Shown: positions 32,299-42,494, numbered from the stretch's first letter. The stretch is DNA of 64,000 nt from Comamonadaceae bacterium PBBC2 (GCA_002255935.1 NKIO01000004.1:1-64000); one strand, 5' to 3'. Notes: generated from the sequence alone by a model not told the origin. Numbers and translations are program-made.

Positions 32299-32480
32299 CC
32301 CGTTCTGCGCAAAACAGCCAAGCAGGACGGGCGATTGAGGCACAAACCGAAGAAGCCGAAGTGGCCGAATCGATCGAAGAAGGCGAAAAAATGCCGACCG
32401 ACAAATTGGTCGACGTCTCGCCTTTGGCGCTGCGCATGAGCAGCCCATTCAACGCAGGATACTGGCTCGCAGCCGCCTGA
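32277..32480 (+). CDS. Small ORF overlapping the barstar 3' end; independent ORF or -1 frameshift extension
   Basis: MLLFFSVARSAQNSQAGRAIEAQTEEAEVAESIEEGEKMPTDKLVDVSPLALRMSSPFNAGYWLAAA; overlaps barstar by 22 bp, followed by a terminator. Confidence 0.4.
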   Translation: MLLFFSVARSAQNSQAGRAIEAQTEEAEVAESIEEGEKMPTDKLVDVSPLALRMSSPFNAGYWLAAA

Positions 32481-32511
32481 TCTGTGCGTTGAGCCACTCA
32501 AGGTGGCCATG

Positions 32512-32539
32512 AAAAAAGCCCGTCACTGACGGGCTTTTT
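32512..32539. terminator. Bidirectional Rho-independent terminator
   Basis: AAAAAAGCCCGTCACTGACGGGCTTTTT between barstar (+) and rsmA (-). Confidence 0.9.
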
Positions 32540-32555
32540 CGTTGGGCGGGCGGCT

Positions 32556-33338
32556 TCAGACCGCTTGCGCCAAGGCCACGAACTCGGCCACCGGCACTTC
32601 CTCGGCGCGGCGTTGCAGATCGAACTGGCCTGCAAAGCCCTTTTCATCGAGCCACTTGCCCAAGGTGTTGCGCAAGATCTTGCGGCGCTGGCTGAAGGCC
32701 ACTTGCACCAGGGTTTCGAGGGTTTTCACGTTCACAGCGGGCGGCTCGGCCAAAGGCACCATGCGCACCACGGCGCTGTCCACGCGCGGCGGGGGGTCAA
32801 AGCTTTCGGGCGGGACAAACAGCACGTTTTCCATGGCGTAACGCCACTGCAGCATGACCGACAGTCGGCGGTAGTCCTTGCCGCCCGGGCCGGCGACCAT
32901 GCGGTCGATCACCTCTTTTTGCAGCATGAAGTGTTGGTCTTCAATCACTGCAACGTGCTCGAGCAAATGGAACAAGATGGGTGTGGAGATGTTGTAGGGC
33001 AAGTTGCCCACCACGCGGATTTTGCTGGCTTTGACCGGCGCCGTTTGCGCGGCCAACATGGTGTTCGACAGCTCGGTGAAGTTGACCTTGAGCACATCGG
33101 ATTCGACCACCGTGAGCTGTTCATGCAGGCGCAAGCGCACGGCCAGATCGCGGTCGAGTTCCACCACCGTCAGGTGACCCAGGCGCTCCACCAGCGGTTG
33201 CGTGAGGGCGGCCAGGCCAGGCCCGATCTCGACCATGGGTTGGCCCGCTTGCGGGCCAATGGCGTCCACGATGGCATCGATGATGCCGCCGTCGGTCAGA
33301 AAATGCTGGCCGAATCGTTTGCGGGCGATGTGCTTCAT
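32556..33338 (-). CDS. rsmA: 16S rRNA (adenine(1518)-N6/adenine(1519)-N6)-dimethyltransferase
   Basis: [32 protein letters not shown]..., [18 protein letters not shown]. Confidence 0.95.
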   Translation of the reverse strand: MKHIARKRFGQHFLTDGGIIDAIVDAIGPQAGQPMVEIGPGLAALTQPLVERLGHLTVVELDRDLAVRLRLHEQLTVVESDVLKVNFTELSNTMLAAQTAPVKASKIRVVGNLPYNISTPILFHLLEHVAVIEDQHFMLQKEVIDRMVAGPGGKDYRRLSVMLQWRYAMENVLFVPPESFDPPPRVDSAVVRMVPLAEPPAVNVKTLETLVQVAFSQRRKILRNTLGKWLDEKGFAGQFDLQRRAEEVPVAEFVALAQAV

Positions 33339-34666
33339 TGGGGCGGCTCGCGCATCTCGACATAAGCGCGGCTGCGCACATCGTCGACCCAATTGTTGTA
33401 AGCCTCTTCGATTTTCTTTTCACGCAAGGCGCTGCGTGCCACGGCGCGTTGGTCTTGATCGGACAAAGGCGCATTGCGGCGCTCCATCACCTCGATCAGG
33501 TGCACGCCAAAGCGCGACACCAAAGGTTCCGCCACCTGCCCGGGACGCAGGCGATTCATGACCTGCTCGAACTCGGGCACAAACATGCCCGGGTTGGCCC
33601 AGCCCAGATCACCGCCTTGGGCGGCGCTGCCGTCTTGCGAAATTTGACGGGCCACCGCCGCAAAGTCGGACTTGCCAGTCAAGATGCTTTGGCGCAGCTC
33701 ATTCAAACGCGCCACCACCTGGGCCTGCGGCACTTGCGCGGTGGGACGCAACAAGATGTGGCGGGCGCGGGTTTGCGTCACCATCAAGGTGGCTTGGCCT
33801 TGGCGGCGATCGAGCACCTTGAGGATGTGAAAGCCGGCGCCCGAGCGCACCACCGCGGAGGTGGCACCCACGCGCACGTTGCGGGTGGCGTTCAAAAACA
33901 AATCGGGGTAACGGTCAGACGGGCGCAGACCCATCTCGCCACCGTTGGCGCCTTTGTCCATGGCTTGCGAAAACTTCTTGGCCAGCTCGGCAAAGTTCTC
34001 GCCGCTGCGGGCGCGTCGGGCCACGTCTTCGGCTTGATCTTGCAAGGCCTTGACCTGGGCTTCGGTGCTGGTTTCAGGCACCGCGATCAGGATCATGGCC
34101 AAGTTCAGCTCGGTGGAGGCTTGGCCGCCTTGCGCCTGGATTTGTTCTTGCAGGTATTGCTCAACTTCTTGGTCGCTCACGCGCACCCGACCTTCCACCT
34201 CGCGTTCACGCACACGGCTGAGCATCAATTGGTCCCGCAACTGGTCGCGAAAGGTTTTGACCGTGAGGCCTTCTTTGCCCAAGTTTTTGCGCAGCTCGTC
34301 ACGGGTGACTTGGTTGTTGGACGCCACATTCATTTCGGCCGAATCGATGGCTTCGTCTTCGATCTTGATGCCCGCATCGCGGGCTTGCTGCAACTGGGCT
34401 TTTTCGTTGATCAGCTGCTCCAGTGCTTTGCGGTTGAGCTCTGCAGGCGTGGCATCAGGGGCGGTGCGCCCATCGCGCGACAAGCGCAACTTCAAGGCCT
34501 GCACGTCCTGGTTGGTGATGGGCTCGGAGTTGACCACGGCAACGATGAAATCCGCTGAGCGGGGAATGCTGGACTGGGCCCCGACACCCGTGGTCCACAG
34601 CAAGCTGGCCAAACCCAAGGCGCAGGCCCATCCGAGCCAGCGTGTGGAGGAAAAATGATCATTCAT
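33335..34666 (-). CDS. surA: Periplasmic chaperone / peptidyl-prolyl isomerase SurA
   Basis: Signal peptide, two parvulin repeats ([12 protein letters not shown]..., [11 protein letters not shown]...), between lptD and rsmA as usual. Confidence 0.93.
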   Translation of the reverse strand: MNDHFSSTRWLGWACALGLASLLWTTGVGAQSSIPRSADFIVAVVNSEPITNQDVQALKLRLSRDGRTAPDATPAELNRKALEQLINEKAQLQQARDAGIKIEDEAIDSAEMNVASNNQVTRDELRKNLGKEGLTVKTFRDQLRDQLMLSRVREREVEGRVRVSDQEVEQYLQEQIQAQGGQASTELNLAMILIAVPETSTEAQVKALQDQAEDVARRARSGENFAELAKKFSQAMDKGANGGEMGLRPSDRYPDLFLNATRNVRVGATSAVVRSGAGFHILKVLDRRQGQATLMVTQTRARHILLRPTAQVPQAQVVARLNELRQSILTGKSDFAAVARQISQDGSAAQGGDLGWANPGMFVPEFEQVMNRLRPGQVAEPLVSRFGVHLIEVMERRNAPLSDQDQRAVARSALREKKIEEAYNNWVDDVRSRAYVEMREPPQ

Positions 34667-37157
34667 AAGACTGGAATCGGCTCGGTTGTTCGGTTTGGTC
34701 ACGCAGGAATTGGTAATTGGTGATGTTGTTGCGCAGGCTTTGCAAAGGGCTGGCGCCCACCCTGGCCAAGCCTGAAAACTCCAACTGGAACATCAATTGG
34801 GTGCTGGCGCTGCTCACTGTGCTTTGCAGGCGCTGCAAAACCACGCGCCCCAGCCAGCAGCCGGCATCGTATTCGAAGCCGATGATGGTGTCCACGAGGC
34901 GCTTTTCAGACAAGCTGAAGTTCATGCGGCCCACGCTGTACCAGCGGTCGGGCCCTAAGCCTTGGCCGCGTGTTCGGGTCCAGGCGGATTCGGTCTCGCG
35001 GTCACCGCCGCCCCACAAGTCGTTGATCGGCCACTGCCAGCCCATGTCCACTTGCTCGCTCACCCCTTGGTTGAGTCGGTAAGCGACGTTGAACACGCGG
35101 TAAGGCGTGGGGTTGTAACGGCTTTGCAAGGTGGTGCGGGTGACCGCATTGGTTTGTGAGTTGACCTGCACCGTAGAGTCCACCGTCCAGCGATCGGACC
35201 AGCGCACGCCAGCGCCCAGCAGCATGTCACTCAGGCCTGCAGAAATGGTGGACTGCCCTGGCAACACGACCTCTTGGCTGGCAAAGCGGATGCGCTGGGC
35301 CATGCCCAATTTCAACCGCTCCGCCCCAGATTGCGCATCGAAAAAGCGGGTCGTGACGCCCAAGGTCAATGAGTTGTTGTCCACCAAGCGGTCCTGGCCC
35401 ACATAGGGGTTCTCGCTGTAGATGGTGGACAGGTTGAAATCGGCAGCGCCGGTGTCATACATGGGCAGCAGACTTTGATCGCGGTAGGGCGTGCGGGCAT
35501 AAAAAGCCCGTGGCTCCAAGGTTTGCAAAATGTCTTTGCCAAACCAGTTGGTTTCACGCTCGAACACCAATCCCGAATCCACACTGAAGGTCGGCAGCAC
35601 CCGGTTGAAGGCGCTTTCGCCGGTGCTCAGGGCGTTGTCCAGCTGGTAGCGCGTGGCGTGCATTTGCAGCTTGGGCGTGACAAAGCCCCAAGGGCGAACC
35701 CAGGGACGGCTCACTTGCGCCTGCACAAAACTGCGCTCGCCGTTGCGCAAACTGGCCAAGGTGGCAGCGCTCACATTCGGGATGCGCGAAAAATCCGTCT
35801 CGAAACGAGTGGTATCACCCACCACCGACCAGTCCAAGCCTTCGGCATTCCACTGGCCATAGCGCATGGTGATTTGCGGGGCGCGGTCATAAGGCGGGGT
35901 GATGGCGGCCGTGTCAATTTGCAGGGTTTGCCAGCGCTGCACCTGGGCCGTCATGCTGAAGTTGCCGCGACCCCAGGACACCACACCGGTCGACGGCAGC
36001 AAGCGTTGTGTCAAAGCCAGTCCCGAACGGGGAAAGTCGCGCCAAAAATTGTCGTCGCTCACACGGTTGAGGGTCAGGCCTACACCGATTCGGCCCACTG
36101 CATCCAGGCCTGTGTCCAGGCTGCCATTGTGCTGAGTGGTCAGGCCCCAGCGCGACTGCTGGCGCAGGCTGTCGTTGGGCATGGCGATCAGGCGGGCCTG
36201 GCCTTTGTAGTCTTGCTCGAGGTAACGGAACTCGCTGTCCACCGAGGCGCCGCGTTTGCTCATCAAGTGGGTGGTGATGGTGGCGTCGCGGTTGGGGGCG
36301 ATGGCCAAGTAGTAAGGCGCTGACATGCTCAAGCCACTGACCGAATCGACGCCGATCAGCGAAGGCAAGAAGCCCGATTTGGGCTCGTCGGTCATGGCAA
36401 AGCTCACCGACGAAGCGCTCATCAGGGGCACGCCCTTGAAGCGCAACTGCAGATCTTCGGCCTGCACGGTGGACTCTTCTGTGTCCAGCGTCATGCTGGC
36501 GGCTTTGACAAACCACTCGGGCAACCACTCGGGGCCGGGGGTGCGGCGGCAGGTGGTGTACCGGGCATCACGCACGATCTGGCGCTTGTCGTCGATGAAT
36601 TCCACTTGCGAGGCATCGCCATAGCCGCCACTGCGGTACAGCTCGAACGTGGGCGTTTCAAACGTGCCCTGGAAGCTGTCAACTTGAAGTTTCAAGCGTG
36701 GGCCTTCGAACATGCTGCCGTCGCGGCTCAGGCGCACATGGCCTTCGGCGTTCACGATGTCCTGGCTTTGGTCGTAGAGGATGTGGTCGGCCTTGATGGC
36801 CAGGCCGGGGCGTCGCACCGTCGCTTGCCCATCGATGACCATGTCCATGTCTGGGCGGGCCGTGACTTGATCACCCCCCACAAAGATGGCGCCTTCGCTG
36901 CGCTGGCGCTCGGAAATCCGCTCTTCCAGCATGGGGCTGCTGCGCAGTGACAAGCCTGTGCCTTGGGCTTGTGCCTGGCTGCCCAGCGCACACAACATGG
37001 CCAGCACCAGCACCCGCAAAGCGGGTGGGGCAGCAGGTGTCAGTGGCAAACGGGACAAGGCGAGAGAGGTGTGCACAAATGGGGATGGAGGAGGGACAGA
37101 GGGCCGGCCTTGGTACCAAGGGACCAAACGCAGGCTTTGTAGAATGGGATTATCCAT
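34659..37157 (-). CDS. lptD: LPS assembly outer membrane protein LptD
   Basis: OstA-like N-terminus (GGDQVTARPDMDMVIDGQATVRRPGLAIKADHILYDQSQDIVNAEGHVRLSRDG) and beta-barrel; start uncertain (37157 or a downstream GTG). Confidence 0.92.
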   Translation of the reverse strand: MDNPILQSLRLVPWYQGRPSVPPPSPFVHTSLALSRLPLTPAAPPALRVLVLAMLCALGSQAQAQGTGLSLRSSPMLEERISERQRSEGAIFVGGDQVTARPDMDMVIDGQATVRRPGLAIKADHILYDQSQDIVNAEGHVRLSRDGSMFEGPRLKLQVDSFQGTFETPTFELYRSGGYGDASQVEFIDDKRQIVRDARYTTCRRTPGPEWLPEWFVKAASMTLDTEESTVQAEDLQLRFKGVPLMSASSVSFAMTDEPKSGFLPSLIGVDSVSGLSMSAPYYLAIAPNRDATITTHLMSKRGASVDSEFRYLEQDYKGQARLIAMPNDSLRQQSRWGLTTQHNGSLDTGLDAVGRIGVGLTLNRVSDDNFWRDFPRSGLALTQRLLPSTGVVSWGRGNFSMTAQVQRWQTLQIDTAAITPPYDRAPQITMRYGQWNAEGLDWSVVGDTTRFETDFSRIPNVSAATLASLRNGERSFVQAQVSRPWVRPWGFVTPKLQMHATRYQLDNALSTGESAFNRVLPTFSVDSGLVFERETNWFGKDILQTLEPRAFYARTPYRDQSLLPMYDTGAADFNLSTIYSENPYVGQDRLVDNNSLTLGVTTRFFDAQSGAERLKLGMAQRIRFASQEVVLPGQSTISAGLSDMLLGAGVRWSDRWTVDSTVQVNSQTNAVTRTTLQSRYNPTPYRVFNVAYRLNQGVSEQVDMGWQWPINDLWGGGDRETESAWTRTRGQGLGPDRWYSVGRMNFSLSEKRLVDTIIGFEYDAGCWLGRVVLQRLQSTVSSASTQLMFQLEFSGLARVGASPLQSLRNNITNYQFLRDQTEQPSRFQSYE

Positions 37158-38250
37158 GAGCCACCCTATTGCCTCCCCCACCGCGACTCCTGAAGTCAGC
37201 TGGGCCGATCCGGCCCGCCAAGTCCTGTTCAACGCCTGGATGGCCAGCATCGCGCCCGCCCAAGGGCTTTTGCCTGCAACGGTGCGCATCGCCTCGGCCG
37301 ATGCCAGCTTTCGCCGCTATCTGCGGGTAGACACGACCGCCGGCGACAGCCGCATCGTGATGGACGCGCCACCAGACAAAGAAAACGCCAAGCCCTTTGT
37401 GCAGATCGCCACCTTGATGAAGGATGCCGGCCTGCGCGCCCCTGAAGTGCTCGACTGGCACGAAGCCCATGGTTTCATGTTGCTGAACGACTTGGGCAGC
37501 GCCACCATGATGTCGGCCATCGATGCCGAACGCCCCCAGGCCAACCACGGCCTGTACATGCAGGCGGTGGACACCTTGGTCCAGTGGCAGCTGGCGTCGC
37601 GCCCCGGCGTCTTGCCTCCCTATGACGAGGCTTTGCTCCAGCGCGAGTTGAGCCTGTTCCCCGATTGGTATTTGGCCCAGCACAAAGGTGTGCAGCTGCA
37701 AGGCCAAGACAAGGCAACGTTTGACAAAGCCTTTGCCCTGATCGTGCAGCGCAACCTGGCCGCGCCCTCGGTGTACGTGCACCGCGACTTCATGCCCCGC
37801 AACCTGATGATGCCGCACCAAAGTGAGCAGCTGGGTGTGCTGGACTTCCAAGACGCGGTCTATGGCCCAGTGACCTATGACATCGCCAGCCTGATGCGCG
37901 ACGCCTTCCTGACTTGGGACGAAGACTTTGTGCTCGACATCACCATCCGCTATTGGGAAAAGGCCCGCAAGGCCGGTCTGATGGACTTTGAAGACTGGCA
38001 TAGCGACTTTGGCGCCTTCTACCGCGCCGTCGAATGGATGGGCCTGCAGCGGCACCTGAAGGTGGCGGGCATCTTTGCGCGCTTGACGCTGCGCGACGGC
38101 AAGCCCAAGTACCTGGCCGATGCGCCGCGCTTCATCCACTACATCCGCAAGGCTTGCGACCGTTACCGCGAACTGGGCCCCTTGCTCAAGGTGCTCGACG
38201 AGATCGAGGGCACCACGCCCCAGGTGGGTTTTGCCTACGGGCGCATGTGA
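37156..38250 (+). CDS. amgK: Aminoglycoside phosphotransferase family / N-acetylmuramate-N-acetylglucosamine kinase-like
   Basis: SADASFRRYLRVDT..., YVHRDFMPRNLMM, LGVLDFQDAVYGPVTYDIASLMRD; divergent from lptD. Confidence 0.85.
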   Translation: MSHPIASPTATPEVSWADPARQVLFNAWMASIAPAQGLLPATVRIASADASFRRYLRVDTTAGDSRIVMDAPPDKENAKPFVQIATLMKDAGLRAPEVLDWHEAHGFMLLNDLGSATMMSAIDAERPQANHGLYMQAVDTLVQWQLASRPGVLPPYDEALLQRELSLFPDWYLAQHKGVQLQGQDKATFDKAFALIVQRNLAAPSVYVHRDFMPRNLMMPHQSEQLGVLDFQDAVYGPVTYDIASLMRDAFLTWDEDFVLDITIRYWEKARKAGLMDFEDWHSDFGAFYRAVEWMGLQRHLKVAGIFARLTLRDGKPKYLADAPRFIHYIRKACDRYRELGPLLKVLDEIEGTTPQVGFAYGRM

Positions 38251-38252
38251 AC

Positions 38253-38975
38253 ATGCCGCGCTTTTTTTGCCCTGCCCCTTTGCAAACCGGCTTGGCGCTG
38301 AGCTTGCCGCCTGGGGCGGCCCGCCATGTGCAGGTCTTGCGCATGCAGCCGGGCGAGGTCATCACCTTGTTCAACGGTGAAGGCGGCGAGTTTGAAGCCA
38401 CCGTCGCCCGCATGGGCCGAAGCGACGTGGACGTGGAGGTGGGCACGCACCACGCCGTCGAACGTGAAGCGCCCTGTGCCGTGCATTTGCTGGCCGGCAT
38501 CACCGCGAACGAGCGCATGGATTGGTTGGTCGAAAAAGCCACCGAACTGGGGGCCGCCAGCATCACCCCCATCACCGCCGAGCGCAGTGTGCTCAAGCTC
38601 AAAGGCGAGCGGGCCGACAAAAAGCTGGCGCACTGGCAAGGCGTGGCCGTGGCCGCCGCCGAGCAGTGCGGCCGCAACCGCGTCACCCGCATCGACAGCG
38701 CTTGCACCGTGGCGCAGTGGGCAGCCCACCACCCTGCTGGCGCTGCCGACGGTGTGCGCCTGGTGCTGTCCCTGTCAGAAGGCACGCGCCCATTGCGCGA
38801 TGCCGTGCAAGGCCAGACCTCGGTCACCTTGCTCAGCGGCCCCGAAGGCGGCCTCACCCCCGCCGAAGAAGCCCGGGCCTTGGCGGCCGGTTTTGTGCCG
38901 GTCACCCTTGGCCCGCGCGTTTTGCGCGCTGAAACCGCACCTTTGGCGGTGTTGGCGGCACTGACTTTGCGTTGA
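38253..38975 (+). CDS. rsmE: 16S rRNA (uracil(1498)-N3)-methyltransferase
   Basis: MPRFFCPAPL..., KATELGAASITPITAERSV, LLSGPEGGLTPAEE, LGPRVLRAETAPLAVLAAL. Confidence 0.94.
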   Translation: MPRFFCPAPLQTGLALSLPPGAARHVQVLRMQPGEVITLFNGEGGEFEATVARMGRSDVDVEVGTHHAVEREAPCAVHLLAGITANERMDWLVEKATELGAASITPITAERSVLKLKGERADKKLAHWQGVAVAAAEQCGRNRVTRIDSACTVAQWAAHHPAGAADGVRLVLSLSEGTRPLRDAVQGQTSVTLLSGPEGGLTPAEEARALAAGFVPVTLGPRVLRAETAPLAVLAALTLR

Positions 38976-39029
38976 ATCATCCGCCCAAGGTGACAGGGGC
39001 TGTGCGCGCCCTTCGATACACTGCAGGGT

Positions 39030-40208
39030 ATGAATGCCAACCTCATCCTCCTGACCCTTTGCCAGGGTCTGTTCTTCACGAACAACGTCACCTTCATCGC
39101 CATCAACGGTTTGGTGGGCCTGTCCATGGCCCCGCTGGGCTGGATGGCGACTTTGCCCGTCATGGGCTATGTGGTGGGTGGGGCCTTGTCTACGGGCTTG
39201 GTGGCCAAGACCCAGTCGCGCTTTGGGCGGCGCATCTCGTTTCAGTTGGGCTTGTTGGTGGCGGTGTTCTCGGCTTTGCTGGCGGCCTATGCGGCTTGGA
39301 GCCACAACTTCTGGTTGCTGGTGTGCGCCACGGTGATCGCGGGGTACTACAGCGCCAACGGTCAGCTCTACCGCTTTGCGGCAGCGGAGTTGTCGGTCGA
39401 GAGCTTTCGCGAAAAAGCCGTCTCGCTGGTCATGGCCGGTGGCTTGATCGGGGCCATCGCGGGGCCCAATCTGGCGTCGCGCACCAAGGGGATTTTGGAG
39501 ACGCCTTTCATGGGCGCCTACCTGGCTTTGGCCGGTGTGGCTGTCTTGGGGCTGGTGGTGATCAGCTTCATCCGATTTCCGGCCGTGCCCCCCAAAAAAG
39601 CCGGCGATGCCGTGGGCCGACCTTTGGCAGACATCATGCGCCAGCCGATTTTCATCGTGGCGGCAGCCACAGCGGCCTTGAGCTACGGCGTGATGAACCT
39701 GCTCATGGCCGCCACGCCCTTGGCCATGCAGGTGTGTGGCTTTGGTTTCAGCGATGCCGCGCTGGTGCTCGAGTGGCACGTGATCGGCATGTTTGCACCC
39801 GGCTTTTTCACGGGCCACTTGATCAAGAAATTTGGCACCTTGACCATCATGTCGGTCGGCGTGTTGTTGAATTTTGTGTGCATCGCCGTGGCCTTGTCGG
39901 GCATCGAATTGCACCAGTTCATCGTCGCCCTGTTCTTGTTGGGCCTGGGCTGGAATTTCTTGTTCACCGGCAGCACCACTTTGGCCATGCGGGCCTGGCG
40001 ACCTGAAGAAAAAGACCGCGCTCAAGCGGCCATCAACTTCTTCGTGTTCGCCACCATGGCGGTCACCTCGTTTGCCTCGGGTGCCTTGGTCACCACGGGA
40101 GGCTGGACGTGGTTGAACGTGGGTTCTTTGGTGCCGGTGGCCCTGGCGGGTTTGGCGCTGGCCTGGTTGGGGCTCAAGCAGCGAAGCGATCGTCCAGCCA
40201 GCGCTTGA
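39030..40208 (+). CDS. MFS transporter
   Basis: About 12 hydrophobic segments, MNANLILLTLCQGLFFTNNVTFIAINGLVGLSMAPLGWMATLPVMGYV.... Confidence 0.88.
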   Translation: MNANLILLTLCQGLFFTNNVTFIAINGLVGLSMAPLGWMATLPVMGYVVGGALSTGLVAKTQSRFGRRISFQLGLLVAVFSALLAAYAAWSHNFWLLVCATVIAGYYSANGQLYRFAAAELSVESFREKAVSLVMAGGLIGAIAGPNLASRTKGILETPFMGAYLALAGVAVLGLVVISFIRFPAVPPKKAGDAVGRPLADIMRQPIFIVAAATAALSYGVMNLLMAATPLAMQVCGFGFSDAALVLEWHVIGMFAPGFFTGHLIKKFGTLTIMSVGVLLNFVCIAVALSGIELHQFIVALFLLGLGWNFLFTGSTTLAMRAWRPEEKDRAQAAINFFVFATMAVTSFASGALVTTGGWTWLNVGSLVPVALAGLALAWLGLKQRSDRPASA

Positions 40209-41016
40209 GCACCTTGAACACCAGCTGGCGCTGGGTGTCGTTGAAGATCTCGTGGTACATGGGCGCAAAGCAGTGCGAGTGGACCACCGAGGCCGGTGCC
40301 TTCGCGGCAAAGGCCGCATTCGCGTCGGGGTGCACCAGACGGTCTTGCCCAGCGTAAATCAGCAAACTGGGCACCTTCCACTCGGCCGCCAGTGCCACGG
40401 TCTTGGGGCCTTCGGTGTAGATCCAAGCCCCCAACCGGGTCGAGATGCGGTCGTGCACCAGCGGGTCCAGTGTATAGCGCTGCACGGTTTGCGCATCGCG
40501 GGCGATCAGCTTGGGGTTGAGCCCATTGCCCACACACAGGTGCGGCCAATGCTTGGGCAAGGTGGCCAGCAGCAGTTTTTGCAAAGGGTTGGCCCAGGTG
40601 CCCAAAGCCGGTGAGGACATGACCACGCCATCGACATAACGCAGCTGTTCGGCCACGGCGCGTGCTACCACCAAACCGCCCATGCTGTGGCCCAGCAAAA
40701 TCAAGGGCGCATCGCTGGCGCCGGGCTTGGCGCGTGTGTCGTCAATCACCGTGGCCAGGTCTTGCAAGAGGCCGTCTGGGGTGTGCAGTGTGCCGCGCAC
40801 GCCTTCGGAATGGCCGTGGCCTTGGTGGTCGTAGCCGCGCACCGCAAAGCCCCATTGGCGCAACTGATCGGCCACATGGCCATAGCGGCCGGTGTGTTCT
40901 CCCAGGCCATGCACCAACAGCACCGTGCCCCGGATGGGCCCCAAGGGCAAGGGCCAGTCGTACACGGCCAGTTGACCGGCCTGCCCTTGCAAGGTGCTGC
41001 GTTTGGCTTGTTTCAT
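40174..41016 (-). CDS. Alpha/beta hydrolase (monoacylglycerol lipase-like)
   Basis: VLLVHGLGEHTGRYGHVADQL, LLGHSMGGLVVARA nucleophile elbow, C-terminal His region. Confidence 0.9.
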   Translation of the reverse strand: MKQAKRSTLQGQAGQLAVYDWPLPLGPIRGTVLLVHGLGEHTGRYGHVADQLRQWGFAVRGYDHQGHGHSEGVRGTLHTPDGLLQDLATVIDDTRAKPGASDAPLILLGHSMGGLVVARAVAEQLRYVDGVVMSSPALGTWANPLQKLLLATLPKHWPHLCVGNGLNPKLIARDAQTVQRYTLDPLVHDRISTRLGAWIYTEGPKTVALAAEWKVPSLLIYAGQDRLVHPDANAAFAAKAPASVVHSHCFAPMYHEIFNDTQRQLVFKVLKRWLDDRFAA

Positions 41017-42494
41017 GGCATGCGGGCGATGACTTCGGCCACCGCAGCGGTGAGCTTCTTGGCATAGGGCACGTGCAAAAACTCGTTGGGCCCGTGCGCG
41101 TTGCTCTTGGGGCCCAGCACACCGCAGACCATCATTTGCGCTTTGGGAAAGCCCGCGCTCAGCATGTTCATCAGCGGGATGGTGCCGCCTTGCCCGATGT
41201 AGCCCACCGAGGCGCCAAAGTGCGATTGGCTGGCGTGGTTGAGCGCTTGCTCAAACCAAGGTTGGGTGTCGGGTGCGTTCCAGCCGGTGGCGCCGCCCCC
41301 GCTCTCAAACGTGACCTGGGCTTGGTAGGGTGCGTTGTCTTCCAGCAAGGTCTTGAGCTCTTGCACCGCGGTGGCGGCATCGACCAGCGGCGGCAAACGC
41401 AAGCTGAGTTTGAAGGCCGTGTAAGGCCGCAGCACATTGCCCGCGTCTTTGAGGGCCGGGAAACCATCGGCCCCGGTCACGCTCAAGGTGGGGGCCCAGG
41501 TGCGGTTGAGCAAGGCCTGCACCGGGTCGGTGGTGGTGGGCAGCGCAAAGCTGGTGGAGCCGCCGCAGTCGTAGTGCGCCCACGGGAAACGCTTGTAGAG
41601 TTCTTCGCCCAAAATCGCCGCCGTGGCCCGGGCCTGTGCCATGCGCTCGGCAGGCACTTCGCAATGAAAGCTCTGCGGCAACAAGCGGCCGGTGCTGCTG
41701 TCTTCCAGCCGGTCGAGGACCTGGCGCATGATGCGAAAGCTCGACGGCACCACACCCGAGGCATCGCCCGAATGGATGCCTTCGGTCAGGATCTGCACCT
41801 TGAGCGTGCCGCTGGCCATGCCGCGCAGGCTGGTGGTCAGCCACAGCTGGTCGTAGTTGCCCGCGCCACTGTCCAGGCAAATCACCAGGCCCACATCGCC
41901 CAGGCGCGATCGCAGCGCGTCCACATACGGCAGCAGGTCATACGAGCCCGATTCTTCGCAGGTCTCGATCAGGCCCACGATGCGCGGGTGTGGTGTCTTT
42001 TGGCTTTTGAGCGCCTGCAGCGCCGTGATGCTGGCGTACACCGCATAACCGTCGTCCGCGCCGCCACGGCCATAGAGCTTGCCGTCTTCGTAAGTGGGGG
42101 TCCAAGGGCCCAGGTCGTTGCGCCAGCCGGTGAACTCGGGTTGCTTGTCCAAGTGGCCGTACATCAGTACGGTTTGGCCCGAGCCCTCGCTGGCTGATCG
42201 GGTGGCGGCCACTTCAAAAAACAGCACCGGCGTGCGACCGGGCAGCTGGATGATCTCCAGCGTCAAGCCCTCGACCTTTTGCGCCGTCACCCAATCGGCG
42301 GCTTGGCGCACCACGGTGTCGATGTGGCCGTGCGCGGCCCAATCGGCATCGAAGGCCGGCGACTTGGCCGGCACCTCGATGTATTGCTTGAGCTCGGGCA
42401 GGATGGAAGCGTCCCAGGCCTGCGTCACTTCGCGCAAGGCTTGTGCGCTGTCCAGGTGGTGGGCGGGCATTTCTCGGTGCAAGGGGGCATTCAT
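41013..42494 (-). CDS. M20 family metallopeptidase
   Basis: VLMYGHLDKQPEFTGW, YGRGGADDGYAVYASI, IETCEESGS metal-ligand motifs. Confidence 0.93.
   Translation of the reverse strand: MNAPLHREMPAHHLDSAQALREVTQAWDASILPELKQYIEVPAKSPAFDADWAAHGHIDTVVRQAADWVTAQKVEGLTLEIIQLPGRTPVLFFEVAATRSASEGSGQTVLMYGHLDKQPEFTGWRNDLGPWTPTYEDGKLYGRGGADDGYAVYASITALQALKSQKTPHPRIVGLIETCEESGSYDLLPYVDALRSRLGDVGLVICLDSGAGNYDQLWLTTSLRGMASGTLKVQILTEGIHSGDASGVVPSSFRIMRQVLDRLEDSSTGRLLPQSFHCEVPAERMAQARATAAILGEELYKRFPWAHYDCGGSTSFALPTTTDPVQALLNRTWAPTLSVTGADGFPALKDAGNVLRPYTAFKLSLRLPPLVDAATAVQELKTLLEDNAPYQAQVTFESGGGATGWNAPDTQPWFEQALNHASQSHFGASVGYIGQGGTIPLMNMLSAGFPKAQMMVCGVLGPKSNAHGPNEFLHVPYAKKLTAAVAEVIARMP

Noticed and set aside
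38775-40319. 514-aa minus-strand ORF opposite rsmE/MFS transporter
   Set aside because: Spans two well-supported genes on the other strand and has low-complexity Gln/His/Arg composition.
40662-42197. 511-aa plus-strand ORF opposite the hydrolase and M20 peptidase
   Set aside because: Shadow ORF spanning two well-supported genes.
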